In this document: piece by piece, positions 1-5,747 of the stretch
Numbering within the stretch: position 1 is the stretch's first letter
How the letters are laid out: each line of letters opens with the position of its first letter
Source: VRUE01 sp036525295
Lineage (GTDB): Bacteria; Actinomycetota; Thermoleophilia; Solirubrobacterales; 70-9
Assembly: GCA_036525295.1 (NCBI GenBank)
Contig: DATDAQ010000084.1
Location: 1-28,148, forward strand
Direction of reading: 5' to 3'
DNA: 28,148 bases
Notes under the pieces: model-generated
What the model was told of the DNA's origin: nothing
Databases searched by the model: none
Seen by the model: the letters and a program-made list of their open reading frames with translations, nothing else
Translations under genes and position numbers: made by a program

Positions 1-96
1 GTCGAGTGCACGGGCGTGGCGGTATCGCCCCCCGACGCAAGCTGCTGAGCGCCGCTCAAGCTCGGCGGCCGAGCTGACGATTCAGTCAGCGAACGT
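1..96 (+). other. Leader or end of an upstream gene; three small hairpins
   Basis: No gene can be called with confidence. One forward frame is open from base 2 to a TGA at 98-100, giving an ATGA overlap with the next gene. Another GC3-rich frame ends at a TGA at 46-48. Either could be the 3' end of an upstream operon gene. The stretch also folds into three short hairpins: 18-29 (GGCG, GTAT loop, CGCC), 47-57 (GAGC, GCC, GCTC) and 59-75 (AGCTCGG, CGG, CCGAGCT). The last is the strongest but has no T-tract, so it is not a classical terminator. A structured leader for the pilus operon is possible. Confidence 0.3.
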
Positions 97-663
97 ATGA
101 GAGAGAAGCTGAACGACAACCCGCTTGCGCAGCTCGCCGCCGTCGGCGTGCTGCTGCTGCTCGCCGGCGTCTTCTTCATGTCGACGATGGGCAAAGGCAG
201 CTCCGAAGAAGGCGAAGAAGAAGCTTCGGCACCGGCGGTCGTGGCCGTCCCGACCGAAGGCAGCCCCACCTCTCTTCCTGCCGTCAGCTCCGGCGTCGGC
301 GCCCCACCTCCGCTGCCCCGGCCGGTCACGGCCGCTTTCGAGGCCGGAGATACCGTCGTCATCCTTTTCGTCCGCCCGGGCGGTATCGACGATCGGATGG
401 TCACCGCCGCGCTTCTCAGTCTCCGTTCCTTCCGCGATGTTGTGGCCTTCGTCGTGCCGGCGAGCAAGATCGCCCGCTACGCGACGATCGCACAAGGAGC
501 GAACGTGAACCGCGTTCCCGCTCTGGTCGTGCTGCGGCCGAAGCGGCTCGACACGGCTATCTCCACCGCTTCCGTGCACTACGGCTACCAGAGTCCGGAG
601 AGCATCGAGCAGGCTGTCATCGACGCTGGCTACAGGGGTCGCACCCTCCCTTACCACCCGTGA
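97..663 (+). CDS. Membrane-anchored thioredoxin-fold-like protein at head of pilus operon
   Basis: The 188-residue protein has a short cytoplasmic N-terminus and one transmembrane segment at about residues 11-29. An acidic, Pro/Ser/Ala-rich linker follows (about 33-80), then a roughly 100-residue domain. That domain has alternating hydrophobic strands (TVVILFV, VVAFVVP) and a VPALVVL motif with proline at residue 141. This resembles the cis-proline strand of thioredoxin folds, but there is no CxxC, so redox activity is not expected. It ends 4 bp before pilB, so it is probably co-transcribed with the pilus ATPases. It may be an extracytoplasmic or scaffold component of the pilus machine. The fold call is inferred from pattern, and a lineage-specific unknown is equally possible. 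Confidence 0.7.
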   Translation: MREKLNDNPLAQLAAVGVLLLLAGVFFMSTMGKGSSEEGEEEASAPAVVAVPTEGSPTSLPAVSSGVGAPPPLPRPVTAAFEAGDTVVILFVRPGGIDDRMVTAALLSLRSFRDVVAFVVPASKIARYATIAQGANVNRVPALVVLRPKRLDTAISTASVHYGYQSPESIEQAVIDAGYRGRTLPYHP

Positions 664-667
664 GCCG

Positions 668-2458
668 ATGAATGGCAGGGACTACCCAGGTCACCTGCGC
701 CCGGTCCCGGAATCCGGCGACTCGACCGCCCCCGCGCTCGATCCCAACGCGGGCGGCACTCCCGGCCTGACCCCGCCGGTCGCTCGTGGCCGCTCGAGCG
801 GCTTCACCACCGACGTTCTCGTCGACCTCGGTTACGTTCCCGAAGACCGCGCCCGCGCGGCGATCGAAGAGGCCCGCACGGCCAACTTTCCCCCCGAGGA
901 GCTACTCCTGCAGCAGGGGGCGATCAGCATGGACCAGCTCTCTCGCGCGGTCGCCGAGCGCTACGGGCTCGACCACATCGACCTCTCCGTCTACCACGTC
1001 GACATGGCGGCTGCGAACCTGATCCCGGTCAACACCGCGCGCCGCTACGGAGCCCTGCCGGTCGGCTTCGTCGACTCCCAGACCCTTCTCGTGGCCGCCG
1101 CCGACCCGACCAACGTGCTCGCAGTCGACGACATCCAGATCGCGACAGGCCTGGACTGTCGCGTCGCGGTCTCCGCCGCAGAGGACATCGAGGCGCTGAT
1201 CGGCCGCCTCAACACGCTGCAGAGCGCGGTTAGCGAGGCCGTGACGGAGGGTGAGGCCGAGGCCGAGGCCGAGGCCGAGGTCAGCGACATCGAAGTCACC
1301 GCCGAAGACGCGCCGGTGATCAAGCTCGTCTACAGCATCCTCGGGCAGGCGGTGGGGGAGGGGGCCTCCGACGTCCACTTCGAGGCCGAAGAGGACGAGA
1401 TGCGGGTTCGCTTCCGGGTCGATGGGGTGCTCGCCGAGGCCGCCCACGTCCCCAAACGGATGGTCGGCGCCGTGATCTCCCGGTTGAAGATCATGAGCGA
1501 CCTCAACATCGCCGAGAAACGCGTGCCCCAGGACGGCCGGGTCAGCGTCACCGTCGAGGACCGCCGGGTCGACCTGCGTATCACCACGCTGCCCACCCAG
1601 CGCGGCGAGGGGGCGACGATCCGCGTCCTCGACAAGGACAACGCCCAGCGCTCGCTTGACGACCTTGGCATGGACGGGTCCGGGCGGGAGCGCTTCGTGG
1701 AAGCGTTCCACCAGGCCTACGGCGCTGTCCTCGTCACCGGCCCGACCGGCTCGGGCAAGTCGACGACTCTCTACGCCGCCCTTCAAGACCTCAACCAGGT
1801 CGAGAAGAAGATCATCACGATCGAGGACCCGGTCGAGTACCGCCTTGACGGCATCAACCAGATCAACGTCAACCGGCCGGCCGGCCTCGACTTCGCCACC
1901 GGCCTGCGCTCGGTGCTCCGCGCGGATCCCGACATCGTCATGGTCGGCGAGATCCGCGACGGCGAGACCGCCCGGATCGCGATCGAGGCGGCGCTGACAG
2001 GGCACATGATGCTGACCACGCTGCACACCAACGACGCCCCCGGCGCGATCGCCCGCCTGACCAAGATGGGGATCGAGGCCTTCCTCACCGCCTCGGCGGT
2101 CGACTGCGTCGTCGCCCAGCGCCTGGCGCGCAAGCTCTGCACGCACTGCAAGCGGCGCACGATCGTGCCGCCGCAGGCTCTGGCCGATGCCGAGATCCGC
2201 GTCGGCGGGGACATCGAGGCCTACGAGCCCGTCGGCTGCCCGCGCTGCAACCAGAACGGCTACCGCGGCCGGGTCGGGATCTACTCGGTGATGAAGATGA
2301 GCGACCGGATCAAGGAGATGACGGTCTCCCAGGCATCGGAGGCCGACATCGCCGAGGTCGCCCGCGAGGAGGGCATGCTGACCCTGCGCGAGGACGGCAT
2401 TACCAAGGTGCGCAGCGGCCAGACCAGCCTCGAGGAGGTTTTGCGTGTCACCGCCTGA
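668..2458 (+). CDS. pilB: Type IV pilus extension ATPase PilB
   Basis: This is the cytoplasmic hexameric ATPase that drives pilin polymerisation through PilC. The 596 residues have an MshEN/GspE N-terminal domain at about 45-190, the domain family that binds c-di-GMP in several PilB/MshE proteins. A Glu-Ala repeat linker follows at about 196-205, then the GspE/PulE ATPase core. Walker A GPTGSGKST lies at 358-366, followed by the Asp box (ITIEDPVEY) and the Walker B/His box region (DPDIVMVGEIRD, TGHMMLTTLHTND). Two CxxC pairs at C491/C494 and C524/C527 form the zinc site typical of PilB. Length is normal for the family. Start ATG 668 lies 4 bp after the preceding stop. pilT and pilC follow, the usual order in monoderm pilus loci. 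Confidence 0.96.
   Translation: MNGRDYPGHLRPVPESGDSTAPALDPNAGGTPGLTPPVARGRSSGFTTDVLVDLGYVPEDRARAAIEEARTANFPPEELLLQQGAISMDQLSRAVAERYGLDHIDLSVYHVDMAAANLIPVNTARRYGALPVGFVDSQTLLVAAADPTNVLAVDDIQIATGLDCRVAVSAAEDIEALIGRLNTLQSAVSEAVTEGEAEAEAEAEVSDIEVTAEDAPVIKLVYSILGQAVGEGASDVHFEAEEDEMRVRFRVDGVLAEAAHVPKRMVGAVISRLKIMSDLNIAEKRVPQDGRVSVTVEDRRVDLRITTLPTQRGEGATIRVLDKDNAQRSLDDLGMDGSGRERFVEAFHQAYGAVLVTGPTGSGKSTTLYAALQDLNQVEKKIITIEDPVEYRLDGINQINVNRPAGLDFATGLRSVLRADPDIVMVGEIRDGETARIAIEAALTGHMMLTTLHTNDAPGAIARLTKMGIEAFLTASAVDCVVAQRLARKLCTHCKRRTIVPPQALADAEIRVGGDIEAYEPVGCPRCNQNGYRGRVGIYSVMKMSDRIKEMTVSQASEADIAEVAREEGMLTLREDGITKVRSGQTSLEEVLRVTA
1253..1276 (+). repeat. (GAGGCC)4 hexanucleotide repeat inside pilB
   Basis: Four perfect GAGGCC units, followed by a GAGGTC variant, encode the Glu-Ala linker between the N-terminal regulatory domain and the ATPase core of PilB. 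Tandem hexamers can change copy number by slippage without shifting the frame, so linker length may vary between strains. Confidence 0.85.
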
Positions 2459-2506
2459 GCCCTTGCCGCCCTCAAGGATTCGGGCCGAGGAGACGATCTA
2501 GGGCTC

Positions 2507-3643
2507 ATGGACTTCGATTTCTCCGAGGTCCTCGGCCACATGGTCGAGGTCAGGGCCTCCGACGTGCACCTCACCGCGGGCTTCCCCCCGGCGATCCGCG
2601 ACAAGGGCAAGATCGTGGCGATGGAGGGCTTCCCGGTGCTGGGCACCCAAGAGACCCGCGAGGTCGTCTTCAGCATCCTCAACGAGGACCAGCGCAAGCG
2701 CTTCGAGAACCAGAAGCAGCTCGACTTCGCCTACGCGATCCCCGGCGTCGCCCGCTTCCGCGTCAACTGCTTCTTCCAGCGTGGCGCGGTCAGTGCCGCC
2801 TTCCGCCTGGTGCCGCAGGACATTCCCGCCCTCGACTCGCTCGGCGTGCCGCAGGTGCTGCGCGAGCTGGCCGCCAAACCGCGCGGCTTCGTCCTCGTCA
2901 CCGGCCCGACCGGCTCGGGCAAGAGTACGACCCTGGCATCGATGATCGACGTGATCAACTGCGAGCGCCAGGACCACATCCTCACGATCGAGGACCCGAT
3001 CGAGTTCCTGCACCAGCACAAACGCTCGATCGTCAACCAGCGCGAGGTCGGCGCCGACGCCGAGGACTTCTCCCTCGGCCTGCGTGCCGCCCTGCGAGAG
3101 GACCCCGACGTGATCCTCGTCGGCGAGATGCGCGACCTGGAGACGATCTCCACAGCGCTGACCGCGGCCGAGACCGGCCACCTCGTCTTCGCCACCCTGC
3201 ACACACAGTCGACCGCGCAAACCGTCGACCGGATCATCGACGTCTTCCCGCCCCAGCAGCAAGGGCAGGTGCGCACCCAGCTCTCGATCGCCCTGCAGGG
3301 CATCGTCACCCAGCAGCTGCTGCCGACCGCCGACGGTCTCGGTCGCGTCGTCGCCTGCGAGGTGCTGGTGCCGACCCCGGCGATCCGCAACCTGATCCGC
3401 GAGGGCAAGACGCATCAGATCTACGCCGCCGTGCAGACCTCTGGCGCGGTTGGGATGCAGACCATGGACGCCGATTTGGTGCGACTGGTGCGGGAAGGGA
3501 AGATCACGCGTTCCCTGGCTGAACAGCGCGCCTCGGTGCCCGAGGAGCTGAAGCGCCTGCTCGGCGGCGAAGCGCCAGTGATGCCGGGCGCTGCCCCCAA
3601 CGGTGCCGGCGCGGCGCAGCCTGCCTACACGCAGGGGGGCTAA
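2507..3643 (+). CDS. pilT: Type IV pilus retraction ATPase PilT
   Basis: This is a cytoplasmic hexameric ATPase that depolymerises the pilus for retraction and twitching. The 378 residues have an N-terminal PAS-like domain (about 1-100) and a RecA-like core with Walker A GPTGSGKST at 133-141. The core also has an Asp box (LTIEDPIEF), Walker B (EDPDVILVGEMRD) and His box (TGHLVFATLHTQS). The PilT hallmark AIRNLIREGK starts at residue 292 and is followed by MQTMDADL, which separates it from PilB. The tail (about 350-378) is low-complexity Gly/Ala/Pro. A GAGGAG sequence lies at 2487-2492 ahead of ATG 2507. The gap to pilB is 48 bp and pilC starts 3 bp downstream, so the three form one operon. 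Its presence implies retractile pili. Confidence 0.96.
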   Translation: MDFDFSEVLGHMVEVRASDVHLTAGFPPAIRDKGKIVAMEGFPVLGTQETREVVFSILNEDQRKRFENQKQLDFAYAIPGVARFRVNCFFQRGAVSAAFRLVPQDIPALDSLGVPQVLRELAAKPRGFVLVTGPTGSGKSTTLASMIDVINCERQDHILTIEDPIEFLHQHKRSIVNQREVGADAEDFSLGLRAALREDPDVILVGEMRDLETISTALTAAETGHLVFATLHTQSTAQTVDRIIDVFPPQQQGQVRTQLSIALQGIVTQQLLPTADGLGRVVACEVLVPTPAIRNLIREGKTHQIYAAVQTSGAVGMQTMDADLVRLVREGKITRSLAEQRASVPEELKRLLGGEAPVMPGAAPNGAGAAQPAYTQGG

Positions 3644-3646
3644 CCG

Positions 3647-4891
3647 GTGGCCGGCGCCACGACATTCAGCTTTCGTGCCCTCGACGTCGCCGGGGCGGCC
3701 ACGGGCGGGGAAGTAGAGGCCGAGTCCAAGGCGCAGGTCGGCGAGCTGCTGCGCCAGCGCGGCCTGATCGTCCTCGACGTCAGCGAGAAGTCCTCGCCGA
3801 TCAACGTCGAGGACTTCTTCAAGCGCTTCAGGAGCGTCGACATGCGCGAGCTGGCGGTGTTCTCGCGCCAGTTCGCGACCCTCATCGCCTCCGGGATGCC
3901 GATGCTGCGCACCCTGCACACGCTCGAGGAGCAGACCCAGGACGACGCGATCCGCGAGGCGGTCGCCGGCCTGCGCGCCGACGTCGAAGCTGGCAGCACG
4001 CTGGAGCAGGCGATGGAGCGCCACCCGAACGTCTTCGATCGCCTCTTCCGCGCGATGGTCCGCGCCGGCGAGGAATCGGGGCGGCTGGAGGAAGCCCTGG
4101 ACCGCATCGCCTTCCAGGTCGAGAAAACCGACGCCCTCAGGCGCCAGGTCAAATCGGCGATGATGTACCCGGCGCTGGTCTTCGGCTTCGCCGTCGTCGT
4201 CCTGGTCGCGATCGTGATGTTCGTGATCCCGGTCTTCGCCAACATCTTCACCGAACTGGGTGAAGAACACCCGGAGGAAGCCTCCGGGTTGCCGCCGCCG
4301 ACGGCGTTCTGCGTCGGCCTCTCCAACCTGCTGACCAGCTACTGGTTCATCCTCTTGCCGGGCCTCGCGATCTTCTTCTTCGCCTTCTTCAAGTGGAAGA
4401 AGACGGAAAAGGGCAAAGAAATGTGGGACCGCTTCACCTTGCGCCTGCCGTTCAAGGTTGGCGACGTGATCCAGAAGATCGCGCTGGCGCGCTGGTCGCG
4501 CACCTTTGCCGGCTCGGTCTCTTCCGGTGTCCCGATGCTGCAGTCGATCAAGTTGACCGGGGAAACCGCCGGCAACATCGTCGTCGAGCAGTCGATGGAG
4601 GACGTCTACGCTTCGGTCAAGCGTGGCGGCTCTCTGGCCGGCCCGATCCAGAGCAACCCGATCTTCCCGCCGATGGTCGGCCACATGGTCGCGGTCGGCG
4701 AGGAAACCGGCCAGCTCGAACACATGCTCTCCAAGATCGCCGACTTCTACGAGGCCGAGGTCGATGCCAAGGTCAAGGCCCTCACGGCCCTGATCGAGCC
4801 GATCATGATCGTCTTCGTCGGCGGCATGGTCGGCTTCATCGTGATCTCGATGTACCTGCCGCTCTTCAGCATCTACGAAAAGATCCGCTGA
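3647..4891 (+). CDS. pilC: Type IV pilus inner-membrane platform protein PilC
   Basis: This is the polytopic platform protein that couples the PilB/PilT motors to pilin. The 414 residues have a short N-terminal region and two T2SSF (GspF) domains at about 70-195 and 270-395. The family pattern SRQFATLIASGMPM occurs near residue 75 and ARWSRTFAGSVSSGVPM opens the second repeat. Membrane segments are at about 175-197, 232-249 and 383-407. The start is GTG at 3647, 3 bp after the pilT stop, preceded by a G-rich SD (GCAGGGGGGC). Length is typical. This is the last gene before the regulated pilin unit. Confidence 0.95.
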   Translation: MAGATTFSFRALDVAGAATGGEVEAESKAQVGELLRQRGLIVLDVSEKSSPINVEDFFKRFRSVDMRELAVFSRQFATLIASGMPMLRTLHTLEEQTQDDAIREAVAGLRADVEAGSTLEQAMERHPNVFDRLFRAMVRAGEESGRLEEALDRIAFQVEKTDALRRQVKSAMMYPALVFGFAVVVLVAIVMFVIPVFANIFTELGEEHPEEASGLPPPTAFCVGLSNLLTSYWFILLPGLAIFFFAFFKWKKTEKGKEMWDRFTLRLPFKVGDVIQKIALARWSRTFAGSVSSGVPMLQSIKLTGETAGNIVVEQSMEDVYASVKRGGSLAGPIQSNPIFPPMVGHMVAVGEETGQLEHMLSKIADFYEAEVDAKVKALTALIEPIMIVFVGGMVGFIVISMYLPLFSIYEKIR

Positions 4892-5028
4892 CGCGGGTTG
4901 ACCGGTTATCGGCTGCTTGGCCGAGAAATCGGCTTCGAGCCCGAGTTTTGGGGAGATGAAGTCCTAGTTTCGGGGATCAAGGGTTACGGGGGGTGGTCGA
5001 TTAGGGGAGGGTGATGAATCTGCCAGTG
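4892..5028 (+). other. Intergenic region upstream of the riboswitch
   Basis: No gene is visible. A small perfect hairpin with a GAAA loop lies at 4920-4933 (GCCGA, GAAA, TCGGC). It is followed by GC-rich sequence and a TTTT run at 4946-4949, separated from the stem. It may weakly terminate pilC transcription, but it is not a convincing intrinsic terminator. The pilin promoter should lie here to transcribe the riboswitch. TTGACC at 4898-4903 is a possible -35, but no good -10 is seen at normal spacing. Confidence 0.4.
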
Positions 5029-5116
5029 CCTCGGTGCCAAAGGCAAACCCGCCGTGAGGCGGGGGCGCAAAGCTGTCGGGACTCGGATGTTCGAGTCGGC
5101 CGGGCTACCACCGGGG
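5029..5116 (+). promoter_or_regulatory. c-di-GMP-I (GEMM-type) riboswitch aptamer
   Basis: This aptamer should bind c-di-GMP in the pilin leader. Its closing stem P1 pairs CCTCGGTG (5029-5036) with CACCGGGG (5109-5116), 8 bp with one G-U. The conserved GGCAAACC is at 5042-5049. P2 is CCCGCC (5048-5053) with GGCGGG (5058-5063), capped by the GNRA loop GTGA. The conserved GCGCAAAGC follows at 5065-5073. P3 pairs GACTCG (5080-5085) with CGAGTC (5092-5097), followed by GGGCTACC (5102-5109). These match the GEMM-I consensus elements in order (GGCAAACC, GNRA-capped helix, GACGCAAAGCC, GUUACC). By my hand alignment to Vc2, G20 is G5043 and A47 is A5070, which favours c-di-GMP over cGAMP. The pilin start lies 70 bp downstream. 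Confidence 0.88.
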
Positions 5117-5167
5117 TCGACAGACACCACGTGGCTGAGATGCGACGGGGCTCTGGCTCAACTATTA

Positions 5168-5183
5168 GGAACCTAGGAGGTCC
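5168..5183 (+). promoter_or_regulatory. SD-sequestering hairpin and ribosome-binding site of the pilin gene
   Basis: AGGAGG (5175-5180) is a near-ideal SD, 6 nt from ATG 5187. The same bases can fold into a hairpin: GGA (5168-5170) with TCC (5181-5183) and CCT (5172-5174) with AGG (5178-5180), with A5171 bulged and AGG as loop. This hides part of the SD, so it is a plausible translational expression platform for the upstream aptamer. The link between aptamer and hairpin is inferred. Confidence 0.55.
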
Positions 5184-5186
5184 CTG

Positions 5187-5651
5187 ATGTTTATCCAGAA
5201 TCTCCGGGCCAAGGTTGGCGCCCGGCTCAACGGCGACAGCGAGGCCGGCTTCACGCTGATCGAGCTCCTCGTCGTCATGCTCATCCTCGGAATCCTGGCC
5301 GCCATCGCGCTGCCGGCGTTCTTCAACCAGAAAGACAAGGCCGGCGACGCCAAGGCCAAGGAGTACGCGCACTCCGCGCAGGTCGCGATGGAGACGTACT
5401 CGACCGACAACAGCGGCAGCTACGCGGGCGCGACCGTCGAAGACCTCGAAGCAATCGAGCCTACTCTCGCCAGCGCCGAATTCAAAGAAGGCAAAATCGC
5501 CAAAGTCGCCGAAGACGAATACGAATTCACTCTCCTCGGCAGCAAAGCGACCCAGGAATTCACCGTCAAAAACGTGGCAGGCACCCTGACCTTCCCGTGT
5601 GAAGACAAAGGTGTCGGCGGTTGCCCGTCGAGCGGAGACTGGGGCGAATAA
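5187..5651 (+). CDS. pilA: Major type IV pilin (prepilin)
   Basis: This is the structural subunit of the pilus fibre. The 154 residues have a 21-residue leader ending in Gly, then FTLIELLVVMLILGILAAIA, the class III prepilin motif. Cleavage by PilD falls between G21 and F22, with Glu at mature position 5. The long hydrophobic N-terminal helix is followed by an acidic globular domain with two cysteines (C138, C146) that could form a C-terminal D-loop disulfide. It has a strong SD, a dedicated riboswitch and a strong terminator, as expected for an abundant, separately controlled subunit. Glu/Lys codon choice switches sharply from GAG/AAG to GAA/AAA at about 5439, between the conserved helix and the exposed domain. 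Confidence 0.93.
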   Translation: MFIQNLRAKVGARLNGDSEAGFTLIELLVVMLILGILAAIALPAFFNQKDKAGDAKAKEYAHSAQVAMETYSTDNSGSYAGATVEDLEAIEPTLASAEFKEGKIAKVAEDEYEFTLLGSKATQEFTVKNVAGTLTFPCEDKGVGGCPSSGDWGE

Positions 5652-5693
5652 GCCCGAGATCCGCTGCGCCTTGGCCTAGCCAAGCGTGACGTT

Positions 5694-5731
5694 CGAGGGG
5701 CGGGCCGCTTTGGCCCGCCCCTCGCGCTTTT
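5694..5731 (+). terminator. Strong intrinsic terminator after the pilin gene
   Basis: A perfect 13-bp GC-rich stem (CGAGGGGCGGGCC with GGCCCGCCCCTCG, 5694-5706 and 5712-5724) has a 5-nt GCTTT loop and is followed by CGCTTTT. It lies 42 bp past the pilin stop. It probably limits read-through, so that pilin is made in excess over the downstream propeller and minor pilins. Confidence 0.85.
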
Positions 5732-5747
5732 GGCCAGGCATTGCGCG

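Noticed and set aside
1..96. Second GEMM riboswitch, cut by the window edge (GACGCAA at about 34-40)
   Set aside because: The preceding hairpin loop is GTAT not GNRA, one A of GCAAAGC is missing, and no GGCAAACC or GGUAGC partner is present.
2498..4723. Very long antisense open frame opposite pilT and pilC (741 codons)
   Set aside because: Such frames are by-products of GC-rich codon bias. The composition is His/Arg/Asp-rich with no domain, while the + strand holds complete PilT and PilC.
4920..4950. Intrinsic terminator after pilC
   Set aside because: The 5-bp GAAA-capped stem is short and the T-run is 12 nt away from it.
5730..5747. TTG 5730 as start of the propeller protein
   Set aside because: It lies in the T-run of the pilin terminator and adds residues unlike a signal peptide; ATG 5748 or 5790 fits better.
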